Source: Anaerolineae bacterium (lineage in GTDB: Bacteria > Chloroflexota > Anaerolineae > Aggregatilineales > Phototrophicaceae). Taken from it: 64,000 bases of DNA. The stretch lies in assembly GCA_022843385.1 (NCBI GenBank), contig JALHNT010000032.1, positions 1 to 64,000 of the forward strand. The letters run 5' to 3'. The notes below the pieces were generated by a model, which was given only the letters and a program-made list of their open reading frames with translations, made no database searches and had not been told where the DNA came from. Position 1 is the stretch's first letter. Each line of letters opens with the position of its first letter. Both the position numbers and the translations under genes were made by a program. Shown in pieces: positions 18,400 through 27,237 of this stretch.

Positions 18400-19788
18400 A
18401 TGCCAATCCCTACCTACCCACCTGGACAGCGCATCGGCTATCTGGAGACGATGCGCCTGATACTTTTCGGCGGCAAGTTCGACCAACTGACCTACGCCCA
18501 GCAGGTCAACCGTGAGTTCGGCGGCTTTACCTATACCGCATTTGGCCCGATCACCTTCTATACTGTCACTGATCCGGAACTCATGCATGACATTCTGGTC
18601 AGGCAGGTCGACAAGTTTGCCAAGAGCAGTGTAGTGAAGGATGCCTTCGGCGCGTTCCTCGGCAACGGACTGCTGACCAGCGATGGCGACTTCTGGAAAC
18701 GCCAGCGCAAACTGGCCCAACCGGCCTTCCATGCCCGACGCATCGAGGGTTATGGCGATGTCATGGTCGATTATACCCGGCAGATGCTCGATAGCTGGAC
18801 GAGCGGCGAAACGCTCTACCTGGATCGCGAGATGATGAAGCTGACGCTGGCGATTGTCGCCAAAACCCTGTTTGATGCTGATGTGTCGGGCGAAGCTGAG
18901 CATGTCGGCGTGCTGATGAACGATCTGTTGGATGCCACCAACGAGCGGATCATTGCTGCCCTTCGGCTGCCCGACTGGGTGCCGACGCCGCATCGGGCGC
19001 GCGTACAGAAGAGCGTGGCCGAGCTGGATGCCATCCTGGAGCGCATCATTCGGGAACGTCGCGCCGCCAACCATGACCGGGGCGATCTGCTCTCGATGCT
19101 GCTGTTGGCGCAGGATGATGAAGGCAAGGGCATGAGTGACCGGCAACTACGCGATGAGATGATGACCATCTTCCTTGCTGGTCATGAGACGACCGCCATG
19201 GCGCTCTCCTGGACGTGGTATCTGCTCTCGCAGAACCTGGATGTACTGGTGAAGCTCCAGGACGAGATCGATACTGTCCTTGCGGGACGCGCTCCGACGG
19301 TGGCCGATCTGGCGCATCTGCCGTACACCGAGATGGTGGTCAAAGAGTCAATGCGGTTGTACCCACCAGCCCCTGGCATCAGCCGGTCGCCGGTCGAGGA
19401 TGTCCAACTGGGCGGTTACACAGTACCGAAGGGTGCGCTGTTCCTGATGAGCATCTGGGCAATGCAGCGCGATGAACGCCTCTTCCCACAGCCGGAGGCA
19501 TTCCAGCCGGAGCGCTTCGCTCCGGAACGTGAGAAAACCATCCCGCGCTACGCCTATATGCCCTTTGGCGGCGGTCCGCGCATCTGCATCGGTAACAGCT
19601 TCGCTCTGATGGAAGCTCGCCTGATCCTGGCGACGATGACGCAACGCTTTGATTTCCGCCTGAAGCCAGATCAGCAGGTAGAGCCGGAGATGCTGGTGAC
19701 GGTGCGTCCTAAGCATGGCTTACAGATGCAGGTCATGTCGCGTCAAGCCCAGCCTGTGTCACAAGATGCTGAACCGGCGCTGGTGTAA
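18400..19788 (+). CDS. Cytochrome P450
   Basis: 462 residues. I-helix oxygen-activation motif AGHETTAMALSW (about 259-270), K-helix ExxR in ESMRLYPPAPG (about 316), and the heme loop FGGGPRICIGNSFALME with the heme-ligand Cys396. The sequence resembles bacterial CYP102/CYP110-like fatty-acid or terpene hydroxylases, but the substrate is not predictable. There is no fused reductase and no ferredoxin gene nearby, so it must borrow redox partners. The ATG at 18400 has GAGG 9 bases upstream; a TTG at 18367 is the alternative start. A terminator hairpin follows at 19808. Confidence 0.93.
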   Translation: MPIPTYPPGQRIGYLETMRLILFGGKFDQLTYAQQVNREFGGFTYTAFGPITFYTVTDPELMHDILVRQVDKFAKSSVVKDAFGAFLGNGLLTSDGDFWKRQRKLAQPAFHARRIEGYGDVMVDYTRQMLDSWTSGETLYLDREMMKLTLAIVAKTLFDADVSGEAEHVGVLMNDLLDATNERIIAALRLPDWVPTPHRARVQKSVAELDAILERIIRERRAANHDRGDLLSMLLLAQDDEGKGMSDRQLRDEMMTIFLAGHETTAMALSWTWYLLSQNLDVLVKLQDEIDTVLAGRAPTVADLAHLPYTEMVVKESMRLYPPAPGISRSPVEDVQLGGYTVPKGALFLMSIWAMQRDERLFPQPEAFQPERFAPEREKTIPRYAYMPFGGGPRICIGNSFALMEARLILATMTQRFDFRLKPDQQVEPEMLVTVRPKHGLQMQVMSRQAQPVSQDAEPALV

Positions 19789-19807
19789 TCCACCATGCCA
19801 TTCGCAG

Positions 19808-19836
19808 AGGGGCAACACCATCATCAGGTTGCCCCT
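19808..19836. terminator. Bidirectional terminator between P450 and pepF
   Basis: Inverted repeat AGGGGCAAC / GTTGCCCCT with an 11-base loop in the gap between two convergent genes. The T-run is weak, but the 9-bp perfect stem and the position fit a shared terminator. Confidence 0.55.
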
Positions 19837-19851
19837 AACGCGAATCCGACT

Positions 19852-21666
19852 TCATGCGCTGGTCAGTTCACCCAGCTTGCTGACATAACCCGCCAGAATA
19901 GCGAAGGTGGTTTCGACCGCTTCCGGATGGGTCATATCGACGCCTGCCAGCTTGAGGGCATCGACAGGGTACACTGAGCTGCCACTGCTGAGGAAGCGGA
20001 CATAATTCTGTGCCGCTTCGGCATCGCCATCCAGAATGCGATCGCTCAGGTAATGCGCCGCCGAGATGCCGGTGGCGTACTGATAGACATAGAAGTTGCT
20101 GTAGAGATGACCGAACTGCGCCCAGGTGATGCCGACGCGCTGCCGGTCAATGCGCATCTCGCTGCCATAACCCTCGGCGAACAGATCCACCATCAGGTCA
20201 ATCAGATCGCCAGCGGTCACCGCTTTCCCAGCCTCGACCCGCTGGTGAACTTCCAGTTCAAAGCTCGCCAGCGTCGGCATGATGAAGAAGTAGCGATGCA
20301 GGTTTTGCATAGCCTCCTCGATCATGGCGATCTGGAACTGCGGCCCCGCATTGACGCCGAAGACATGCGCCCGTGTCATCGCCTGGTGGAAGTTGCTGGC
20401 GACTTCAGCCACGAACAGCGAATAATCACCATAGATGAAGGGCTGCGTCTTGCGCGAGAGATAGCTGTGCATCGAATGACCGAGTTCATGCGTCAGCGTA
20501 CTCATGGCGCTCAGGTTGTCGTCGTAGCTCATCATGATGAAGGGGTGGGTGTCGTAGGTGCCATAGGAGAAAGCTCCCTGCGATTTACCCTGGTTGGGAT
20601 AAACATCGACCCAGCGTTCTTCCAGGCAGCCGCGCCGCAGCGCTGTCACATAATCCGCCCCCAGTGGTTTCATCGCCGCACAGATCCACTCCACTGACTG
20701 CTCATAGCTGACGACCGGCGGCTTCTGGCTGATCGGGGCCCAGATGTCGTAGGGATTGAGGGTTTCAACCCCCAGCGCCTTGCGGCGGATGGCCCAGTAC
20801 TGATGCCAGGTTGGGATATTCTTGCGATAAGTTGCGATCAGGTTATCGAAGACGGCGCGGGGAATGTTGTTCTGGAAGAGCGAGGCTTCCAGCGCTGAAG
20901 GATAACGGCGGGCGCGGGCGTAGAAGATGTCGCGCTTGACCGACGCCAGATAATTGCTGGTCAGCGTTTGCTTCAGGCTGAGGTAACCATCGGCATAGTT
21001 TTCCCAGGCTTGCTGCCGGGCAGGGCGATCTGGGCTGTCCATGAAGGTGCCGATATTGCTCTGCGCCAGCGGGATGACCGCGCCGTTGCTGCTGGTCACC
21101 GGCTTGAATTGCAGGTCGGTGCTGGTCATCATCTCTTCGGTGTTATCGACCTGGCTGAAGGGTTCACGCACCAGCGCCAACACTTCTTCAACTTCGGGCG
21201 AGCGCACATGCTGCTGCTGGCGGAACAGATCATTGAAATACTGGGCATAGTGCGCCAACCGGGTTTCGCTGCTCACCCAGCTTTTCAAGGTTGCCTCGCC
21301 AAGCGCCAGCAGTTCGGGCGCTTCGAAGGAGGTGGCCGCCGCAAAGCGGCTGAACAGACCACCAGCCTGTCCAGTCATGCCGATGGCTTCCTGGTCGCCA
21401 GTATCGCAAGCTTGCGACATGCGGGCGTAGAAAAACAATTTACCCACGCGCCGCGCCAATCCCTGCGACAATTCGAACCAGTCAGCCAGCCGTGATGCAC
21501 CCTGGCTCAGTGTCCCCTGATAGGGGGTCAGTTGAGGCAGCGCTGTATTGATCGCGCCAAGTTCCTGACGCCAGGCGTCACGATTGGCGAAGACGCTTTC
21601 GGCGTTCCACTTATACTGCGCCGGCACCTCGCTGCGCGGGGGGACAGTCTTGGCTCCATCAGCCAT
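19852..21666 (-). CDS. pepF: Oligoendopeptidase F (M3 family metallopeptidase)
   Basis: 604 residues, the normal size. The zinc motif HEXXH is seen in LTHELGHSMHSYLS (about residue 391), with the downstream Glu-containing helix FVAEVASNFHQAM. It is a cytoplasmic zinc peptidase that cleaves short peptides and is well conserved in Chloroflexi and Firmicutes. The start has AAGGAG 7 bases upstream. A TGCTACAAT extended -10 lies at 21702-21710 on the minus strand, giving a leader of about 30 bases. Confidence 0.95.
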   Translation of the reverse strand: MADGAKTVPPRSEVPAQYKWNAESVFANRDAWRQELGAINTALPQLTPYQGTLSQGASRLADWFELSQGLARRVGKLFFYARMSQACDTGDQEAIGMTGQAGGLFSRFAAATSFEAPELLALGEATLKSWVSSETRLAHYAQYFNDLFRQQQHVRSPEVEEVLALVREPFSQVDNTEEMMTSTDLQFKPVTSSNGAVIPLAQSNIGTFMDSPDRPARQQAWENYADGYLSLKQTLTSNYLASVKRDIFYARARRYPSALEASLFQNNIPRAVFDNLIATYRKNIPTWHQYWAIRRKALGVETLNPYDIWAPISQKPPVVSYEQSVEWICAAMKPLGADYVTALRRGCLEERWVDVYPNQGKSQGAFSYGTYDTHPFIMMSYDDNLSAMSTLTHELGHSMHSYLSRKTQPFIYGDYSLFVAEVASNFHQAMTRAHVFGVNAGPQFQIAMIEEAMQNLHRYFFIMPTLASFELEVHQRVEAGKAVTAGDLIDLMVDLFAEGYGSEMRIDRQRVGITWAQFGHLYSNFYVYQYATGISAAHYLSDRILDGDAEAAQNYVRFLSSGSSVYPVDALKLAGVDMTHPEAVETTFAILAGYVSKLGELTSA

Positions 21667-21701
21667 GGTGAACTCCTTGTGCTGGAAATTTTGTGCGACG
21701 C

Positions 21702-21707
21702 ATTGTA
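21702..21707 (-). promoter_or_regulatory. Extended -10 promoter of pepF (TGCTACAAT)
   Basis: On the minus strand TGC precedes TACAAT, about 36 bases upstream of the pepF start. No clear -35 is present. Confidence 0.5.
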
Positions 21708-21808
21708 GCAGATTGGTCGCAAAAAGTAACGAGTTGGACTGACTATGGCAGGGGCAGGGTGATCTTTTCCCCCTCAGCCTGTTGTGAGCAGCCCAGACAG
21801 TGTTATCC

Positions 21809-21838
21809 CTTGACAGGCATGTACGCAGTTCTCTACAC
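21809..21838 (+). promoter_or_regulatory. Consensus sigma-A promoter of the double GNAT gene
   Basis: A perfect TTGACA (21809-21814), an 18-base spacer and TACACT (21833-21838), about 58 bases upstream of the ATG at 21896. This is the best -35 match in the window. Confidence 0.6.
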
Positions 21839-21895
21839 TAAGCAACTGACCTGTAGTGAACCTTTGTGATGATTAGTAGAAGATGGTGAAGAGAC

Positions 21896-22885
21896 ATGGA
21901 TTACACCCTCCCACCGAATTACACGATGCGCACCTGTACGCTGGATGATGCTCAGATGGTACTGGATCTCAAGAATCACTGCTCGCTGCTGTCTATTGGC
22001 GAGGCTGATGAAACGCTTGATGATGTGCTGACGGACTGGCAGGCTCCCGATATGACACTAGCTACAGATACCCGTGTCGTGCTGACACCGCAGGGTCGAG
22101 TCGTTGGTTATGCCGAGGTGGACAGCGAACGCCCAATGACACCGATGTTTGATGTCTACGTTCATCATGACCATGAGGCAACGACCGTAGGGGAATATCT
22201 GCTGGCATGGTGTGAAGAACGCGCCCGGTCGAGCGCCGAACAAGTAGAGGCGCATATCCGCATCGCTCTGCGTGGCTACAGCTTTCGGGAGGACGCCCGT
22301 TACTATCAACCGCTTCTGGTGCGTATGGGCTTCCAACCAATTCGCCATGCCTTTCACATGAAACTCGAGCTGACTGAAGCACCGCTTCCCCCGGATTGGC
22401 CGCCGGGCATCACATTGAGGAAGGCTGTCGCTGGGCAGGATGAACGAACGGTATTTGCGGTCTACCGCGAAACTTTCCGCGATCACTTTGGTTATGTCGA
22501 GCAGGAACTTGAGAAAGAACTGGAAGGCTGGCTGCATGAGTGGGATGGCTATGACCGTGATCTGTGGTACATGGCTTATGCAGGCGAGACGCTGGTGGGC
22601 GTCTGCCTCTGTAAGCCAGATCGTTTTGGCGACCCGGATTATGGCTGGGTAAGTGTGTTGGGCGTGATGCGTGAGCATCGGCGTGCCGGCCTGGGACGGG
22701 CACTGCTGCTCCACGCCTTCCACGAGCTGCGCCAACAGGGCAAGCGCTGCGTCGGGCTGGGAGTGGATGCCAGCAGTCTGACCGGCGCGGTAGATCTGTA
22801 TCTCAAGGCCGGTATGTCGGTGTCGCGGCGCTTTGACCTATACGAGAAGGAACTGCGCCCCGGCGTGGATGTGACGGCGCATTAG
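21896..22885 (+). CDS. GNAT-family N-acetyltransferase with two GNAT domains
   Basis: 329 residues that fit two tandem GNAT folds (about 8-160 and 172-322). The C-terminal domain has a clear acetyl-CoA loop (MREHRRAGLGRALLLHAF) and the C-terminal strand YLKAGMSVSRRFDLYEKEL. The N-terminal domain lacks an obvious R/Q-x-x-G-x-G/A loop and is probably degenerate. The substrate is unknown; similar proteins are related to mycothiol synthase-like acetyltransferases. The gene has its own consensus promoter. Confidence 0.82.
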   Translation: MDYTLPPNYTMRTCTLDDAQMVLDLKNHCSLLSIGEADETLDDVLTDWQAPDMTLATDTRVVLTPQGRVVGYAEVDSERPMTPMFDVYVHHDHEATTVGEYLLAWCEERARSSAEQVEAHIRIALRGYSFREDARYYQPLLVRMGFQPIRHAFHMKLELTEAPLPPDWPPGITLRKAVAGQDERTVFAVYRETFRDHFGYVEQELEKELEGWLHEWDGYDRDLWYMAYAGETLVGVCLCKPDRFGDPDYGWVSVLGVMREHRRAGLGRALLLHAFHELRQQGKRCVGLGVDASSLTGAVDLYLKAGMSVSRRFDLYEKELRPGVDVTAH

Positions 22886-22911
22886 GCTGTTATACGAATT
22901 TTTTCTCTCTG

Positions 22912-22938
22912 TTGACAAGAGCGGAAGAAGGCTAAACT
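22912..22938 (+). promoter_or_regulatory. Promoter-like sequence in gene-free region
   Basis: A perfect TTGACA (22912-22917) is followed by TAAACT (22933-22938) with a short 15-base spacer. It points into a region with no convincing coding sequence but strong inverted repeats. It could drive a non-coding RNA. Confidence 0.3.
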
Positions 22939-22969
22939 CGATTTGAGGATAGGCCTTAACGAACACGCT

Positions 22970-23200
22970 CCATGAGTGGGGCGAGGGTTTGATTCAGGGA
23001 TTTGCAGAATTCCCGCCGAATGTGCAGGCGACTGGACGGGAGACTGCCACAAAACTGCGAAAAATGCCAACGCTCAGGCTCGGCAGTTGTCGCCTGGTGC
23101 AGCATTCAGACGAGAGCACTTCGCCGCTGTGCAGTTAAATTGCGCTCAGAACGGGAACACGAGAGCCAGTCGCTATGTTATTGACTACAAGTGAGATGTG
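22970..23200 (+). ncRNA. Candidate structured non-coding RNA
   Basis: This is the structured core of a 470-base gap with no convincing gene. A small hairpin GGGATT/AATTCCC lies at 22997-23014. A long interrupted stem spans 23018-23107: GAATG/CATTC, TGCA/TGCA, AGGCGAC/GTCGCCT and ACTGCC/GGCAGT pair in nested order around a loop of about 33 bases. A third hairpin GCAC/GTGC lies near 23117-23133. A TTGACA-type promoter lies just upstream. I compared it by eye with tmRNA, RNase P RNA, SRP RNA and 6S RNA and found no decisive signature; a 6S-like long hairpin is the nearest shape. Short reading frames here lack ribosome sites and look non-coding. Strand is assigned from the promoter. Confidence 0.35.
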
Positions 23201-23318
23201 ACCAAGTCGAATGGGGTAGGTGAAGATAGGGCACGAGATCAACATAATCACAGGATAGAATAGAATATCAGTTCTGTCAAGGACTGCCCATCTGATATAC
23301 CAAAAGGCTGAATAATGC

Positions 23319-23324
23319 TACAAT
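23319..23324 (+). promoter_or_regulatory. Extended -10 promoter of alpha/beta hydrolase (TGCTACAAT)
   Basis: ATGCTACAAT about 35 bases before the ATG at 23359, with no good -35. Confidence 0.5.
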
Positions 23325-23358
23325 AAGGACAAATGATCTATCAGCAAGAGGGTAAACG

Positions 23359-24186
23359 ATGGCAGCGATACAGACTGGTTTTGCAGAGATCAACGGCGCA
23401 AGAATTTACTATGAAGTCGCTGGTGAGGGGCAGCCCTTACTGATGGTTCATGCTGGGATCGCCAGCCGGTCCATGTGGGATGATCAGTTTGACTTTTTCG
23501 CCCGGCACTATCGAGTGGTGCGCTACGATATGCGCGGTTACGGTCAGAGTCCCCCGCTGGCCGCTGATTACCAGCGCCATGAGGATATGCGCGCGCTGCT
23601 GGATTTTCTTAACATCAGTCAGGCCATCTTGATGGGCTGCTCGATGGGTGGTGGGGCATGCATGAACTTCGCCCTGGAATACCCGGATCGCACTGATGCG
23701 CTCATCATGGTTGGTTCGGCGCCGGCTGGCTTCGCTTATGATGACTGGTCGCCCTCAGCGCTCGATGAAGCGATTGAGGCAGCCGGGAAGCAGGGCGATG
23801 TCGAGCGAGTCAACGAACTGGAAGTACAGCTCTTCATTGATGGCAAAGGGCGTACACCCGATCAGGTCAATCCGGCGTTGCGGCAGAAAGTGCTGGATAT
23901 GAACCGGATCGCTCTGCAAAACGAACACCTGTTAGGAAAAGATGTCCCGCTGCCCACCCCGGCGGCTACGCGGATCGGCGCACTGCATCTGCCCACACTG
24001 ATCGTCTTTGGCGATCTGGATGAAGAGTATATCTTCAGGGCGGCTGATTTTATGGAGACCCACATCCCCGGCGCACGCAAGATCGTTATGCCTGGCACGG
24101 CGCACCTGCCGAATATGGAATTCCCGCAGGCATTCAACGCCCATGTGCAAACCTTTCTTGACAGTCTGCCCTCGAGCAAGCGGTAA
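23359..24186 (+). CDS. Alpha/beta-hydrolase
   Basis: 275 residues with the alpha/beta-hydrolase fold. The oxyanion region is HAGIASRSMW, the nucleophile elbow GCSMGGG contains Ser95, the acid is in IVFGDLDEEYIF and the catalytic His is in PGTAHLPNME. The fold covers esterases, haloalkane dehalogenases and epoxide hydrolases. With Ser as nucleophile, an esterase, lactonase or C-C hydrolase is most likely; the substrate is unknown. There is no signal peptide. The start follows AGAGGG by about 9 bases, and a stem-loop with a T-run lies downstream at 24258. Confidence 0.88.
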   Translation: MAAIQTGFAEINGARIYYEVAGEGQPLLMVHAGIASRSMWDDQFDFFARHYRVVRYDMRGYGQSPPLAADYQRHEDMRALLDFLNISQAILMGCSMGGGACMNFALEYPDRTDALIMVGSAPAGFAYDDWSPSALDEAIEAAGKQGDVERVNELEVQLFIDGKGRTPDQVNPALRQKVLDMNRIALQNEHLLGKDVPLPTPAATRIGALHLPTLIVFGDLDEEYIFRAADFMETHIPGARKIVMPGTAHLPNMEFPQAFNAHVQTFLDSLPSSKR

Positions 24187-24257
24187 GGGTCTTGACAAGG
24201 ATAATCCGCTGCTGCATCACAATCTATACCCTCAGGCTTTTCCAAGAATACATTACT

Positions 24258-24291
24258 CCCATAGATTGCCGTCTATGGGCTAAACATTTTT
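24258..24291 (+). terminator. Stem-loop terminator after the hydrolase
   Basis: CCCATAGA / TCTATGGG (8 bp, 6-base loop, 24258-24279) followed after 6 bases by ATTTTT. It lies 70 bases past the hydrolase stop. Confidence 0.5.
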
Positions 24292-24318
24292 CTGGAATTG
24301 GCTAAAGCATATGATTTG

Positions 24319-24455
24319 CCCTCGCTCTCCACAGGGCGAGGGGCTCCATAACAGTCCCTACCACTCACTCTCTTTCTCCCATCAGCAGGAAGAGCAAGGA
24401 CTATGAAGGCATGCTACCTCTTGCCGCGTACCCCCTTCTGTTGTAGAACAGGGGG
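24319..24455. repeat. Two further hairpins upstream of the GH-like gene
   Basis: CCCTCGC / GCGAGGG lies at 24319-24342. A second hairpin (CCCC..CTGTT-GTAG-AACAG..GGGG) lies at 24432-24455, its end only about 24 bases before the ATG at 24479. The first may be a second terminator. The second sits where a leader would be and could affect translation or mark the transcript start. No protein is encoded in 24187-24478. Confidence 0.45.
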
Positions 24456-24478
24456 ATAGGCAGGCTGAAAGGGCTGAG

Positions 24479-25918
24479 ATGCAGCTATCCGAATATCAAT
24501 GGTCGGGCAATCCACGCGGGATGCACAACACCGGCGCGTATGTGCCGCTGGGACTGGATGGCTACCGCCGCACCCAGATGGGCTGGGTCAAGCTGGTCAC
24601 CGGCGGGGAAGAATTCGCTGCCGACTGCGGCTGGATGTTGAGCAACAACATTACCCCGGTCATCCGCCTGTATCGGGCCGAACCGGGGGCGATGCCGGTG
24701 GATGGCGTGCTGCGCAATCAGTGGAGCATCTATGCTTCTTACGGCGTGAAGTGGTTCGAGTTCTATAACGAGCCGAACTTCGCCTCGCCTGAATGGCCGT
24801 CGGATATGGCGGATCTGGTCGATCATCGCAATGTCGATGAAGTCATCCGGCCGCTATGCGAGAACTGGCTGGACTTCGCCGAGACCATCATCAACATGGG
24901 CTGCTACCCGGCCTTCCCGGCGCTGGGGGAGACCGTCGGCGTTAACGGGGCGCTGCAATGGCTGGAGGCCATGCTGGGGTATCTGCGCGATAACTGGCGC
25001 GATCGCTTCATCAATGTCATGAACAACGGCCTGTGGTGCGCCACCCACCCCTATGCTCTCAACCACTGGTATCAGGAAGTCCCCGGTTCGCCGGCCACAC
25101 CGCGCCTGCCAGCGCAGTACAATGCACAGGAACCGGGCTGGCATTTCGAGTATCCCTACGACCCCTTCACCCAGGCTTACGACCCTGGACGTACCCTGTG
25201 GGGCGGGACACCCTCGACCCCCTACGGCGACCCCAACGGCATCCTGGCGATGGGCATGGCCTTCAATCAACGCTTGCAGGAATGGTTCGGCGGCGCTCCG
25301 CTGCCAGTCTTCGGCACCGAAGGTGGCATCTACCCGCTGCCGATCAACGAAGCGCAGCAGCCGGATACCCGCTTCCCGCCCTATGATCGCACCGCCCACG
25401 CGCACGGCACGGTCGCCATGTTCAACTGGATCGCCACCCAGGCCCCGCCCTGGATGCTCGGCATGGCGCTCTGGAAAGAGGATGAATACTACAACAACGG
25501 CCTGCCCGCCATTCAGTTCATGGAGAGTATGCCGCAGATGCCGCGCGGCGGTCTCTGGGGGACAGTGCCAACGGCTGTGCCACGCGGTCCCGGCCCGATC
25601 AATGGCGAACCGAGCCTGCACGCCGTCATCCTGGCACCGGGGCTGGAGACACGCTGGTTCTTCGAGACAGCGCAGTCCTACTGGAATACCTATCGTCCGA
25701 TTGTCACAACCGTGTGGGATTTCATCGACGCTATCCCGTATGATCGGAGTCTTGCGACCACCGTCATCACCCCGCCGGAGATGGCCGACGCCATGCGCCA
25801 GGTCATCCAGCAGCAGTATCCCAATGTGCTGTTTGACCTGATTATCATCACCGATTCGGTGGATCAAGTGGCGGAGGTGTTCAACCAGCGGGTGTGGTCG
25901 AACCGACGCTTCGGCTGA
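24479..25918 (+). CDS. Glycoside hydrolase clan GH-A-like TIM-barrel protein
   Basis: 479 residues. The sequence WFEFYNEPNF places an Asn97-Glu98 pair at the end of a beta strand, the acid/base signature of clan GH-A, and FGTEGGIYP provides Glu281 as a likely nucleophile about 180 residues later. The rest is rich in aromatic residues, as in sugar-binding barrels. No signal peptide is present, so the enzyme appears cytoplasmic, or it is attached to a larger system. The exact GH family and substrate are not recognised. AAAGGG lies 5 bases before the ATG. The stop is 3 bases from the convergent CorC-like gene. Confidence 0.65.
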   Translation: MQLSEYQWSGNPRGMHNTGAYVPLGLDGYRRTQMGWVKLVTGGEEFAADCGWMLSNNITPVIRLYRAEPGAMPVDGVLRNQWSIYASYGVKWFEFYNEPNFASPEWPSDMADLVDHRNVDEVIRPLCENWLDFAETIINMGCYPAFPALGETVGVNGALQWLEAMLGYLRDNWRDRFINVMNNGLWCATHPYALNHWYQEVPGSPATPRLPAQYNAQEPGWHFEYPYDPFTQAYDPGRTLWGGTPSTPYGDPNGILAMGMAFNQRLQEWFGGAPLPVFGTEGGIYPLPINEAQQPDTRFPPYDRTAHAHGTVAMFNWIATQAPPWMLGMALWKEDEYYNNGLPAIQFMESMPQMPRGGLWGTVPTAVPRGPGPINGEPSLHAVILAPGLETRWFFETAQSYWNTYRPIVTTVWDFIDAIPYDRSLATTVITPPEMADAMRQVIQQQYPNVLFDLIIITDSVDQVAEVFNQRVWSNRRFG

Positions 25919-25920
25919 GC

Positions 25921-27237
25921 CTACTCGGTCACGGCCTGTGGGCGGGGCGAGATGTTATCATTGTTGGCCTCGGTCGCTGGAGGCGGCGGCACCTTGCGCG
26001 TGACATGCACCTTGCGAATGCGGCGTCCATCCAAAGACTCGACGCGCACCACCAGCTTATCCTGATCCAGCGTCTCGCCCACTTTGGGCACGCGACCGAA
26101 CATGGTGAACAGATAGCCGCCCAGCGTGTTGGCGTCGTCGGTCGGCAGTTCCAGATCGAGCAGATCGTTGAAGTCGGCCAGGCTCATGCCGGCGTCGATA
26201 CGGTAGACATTCGGCCCTAGCTCGACATAGTCGGCTTCTTCATGGATGTCGTATTCGTCCTGAATATCGCCGACAATCTCTTCGATCAGGTCTTCAAAGG
26301 TGACGATGCCAGCCGTGCCGCCGTATTCATCGACCACCACCGCCATGTGAATCATGTTGGTGCGCAACTCATCCAGCAGCTCGTCGGCACGCTTGCTCTC
26401 CGGCACGAAGAAGGCTTTGCGCATGATGTCCTTCAAGGCCGGGTTGGGGGTGTCGCAGTCCTTGCGCAGATAGGTCAGCAGGTCTTTGGCATACAGCAGC
26501 CCGCGAATGTTGTCGATGTTCTCGTCGTAGATCGGGATGCGCGAGTGGCCGCTCGCCATGAAGGCATTGATGGCATCATCCAGCGGCGCGGAAATATCGA
26601 GCGCCACGATGTCGATGCGCGGGATCATGACTTCGCGCACCGTTTTGTCGCCGAATTGCAGCACCGAATAGATCATCTCTTTTTCGTCGTTCTCGATGCT
26701 GCCCTCTTTTTCCGAGGCATCGAGCATGGTCATCAGCTCTTCTTCGGTGAAGACGTTGACTTTATCGCTGCTGCCGAAGATACCAGCCAATCCCTTGCTG
26801 GCCGAAGTCATCAGGAACACCAGTGGCCCCAGCAGCACGATCAGCACTTTCATCGGCCAGATCGCCCAACGCGCCAGCGCATCTGCCCGACTGCTGGCAA
26901 TCGCCTCTGGCACAAAATCGCCCAGGATCAGCGTGATGACCGCTGTTGGCAGCAGGACGATGACATAGGCGACGATGCGTTCGACCTGTCCATCAGTGAT
27001 CCGAAGAGTGACCAGCAGGCTGGGGCCGATGACCGTCACAGCCACGGCTGCAATGGCGAAGCGCACCAGGATCAGACTCAACTGATAGGTGATATGCAAC
27101 CGTGGAGGGGAGTCCTGGCCGGTTTCCGTCAATTCACGCAGCAGCGGTTCGCGCGTGTTGGTCAGCGCCGCATATGCCAACGTAATCATGGCGTGCAGCA
27201 CGATCAATCCCATCAAAGCCAATAGACTGCCGTCCAA
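25921..27237 (-). CDS. CNNM/CorC (hemolysin C) family membrane protein
   Basis: 438 residues: an N-terminal DUF21/CNNM membrane domain with about four hydrophobic segments (residues 1-165, including VRFAIAAVAVTVIGPSLLVTL and YVIVLLPTAVITLILGDF), two CBS domains (about 205-330; VREVMIPRIDIVALD, GHSRIPIYDENIDNIRGLLY, VVVDEYGGTAGIVTFEDLIEEIVGDI) and a C-terminal CorC_HlyC domain (about 350-420). The family is linked to magnesium or cobalt efflux, and the CBS pair would bind adenosine nucleotides. The start is a TTG with AAGGA about 9 bases upstream; the first ATG is residue 9. A palindrome lies about 54 bases upstream. Confidence 0.9.
   Translation of the reverse strand: MDGSLLALMGLIVLHAMITLAYAALTNTREPLLRELTETGQDSPPRLHITYQLSLILVRFAIAAVAVTVIGPSLLVTLRITDGQVERIVAYVIVLLPTAVITLILGDFVPEAIASSRADALARWAIWPMKVLIVLLGPLVFLMTSASKGLAGIFGSSDKVNVFTEEELMTMLDASEKEGSIENDEKEMIYSVLQFGDKTVREVMIPRIDIVALDISAPLDDAINAFMASGHSRIPIYDENIDNIRGLLYAKDLLTYLRKDCDTPNPALKDIMRKAFFVPESKRADELLDELRTNMIHMAVVVDEYGGTAGIVTFEDLIEEIVGDIQDEYDIHEEADYVELGPNVYRIDAGMSLADFNDLLDLELPTDDANTLGGYLFTMFGRVPKVGETLDQDKLVVRVESLDGRRIRKVHVTRKVPPPPATEANNDNISPRPQAVTE

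Noticed and set aside
22976-23194. 72-codon open frame in the gap after the double GNAT gene
   Set aside because: No ribosome site, Cys- and Arg-rich odd composition, and it overlaps strong inverted repeats. A structured RNA explains the region better.
22978-23340. tmRNA
   Set aside because: The start GGGGCGAGGGTTTGA is faintly tmRNA-like, and a frame reads ANAQAR, but there is no tag stop codon, no TTCGAC/TTCGAA pair and no 3' acceptor stem.
24854-25867. 337-codon minus-strand open frame over the GH-A-like gene
   Set aside because: The plus-strand protein has a catalytic signature and natural composition; the minus-strand frame has no ribosome site or motif. Long antisense frames are common in GC-rich genes here (also over 15.1-16.2, 36.8-38.1, 45.1-46.1 and 55.4-56.4 kb).
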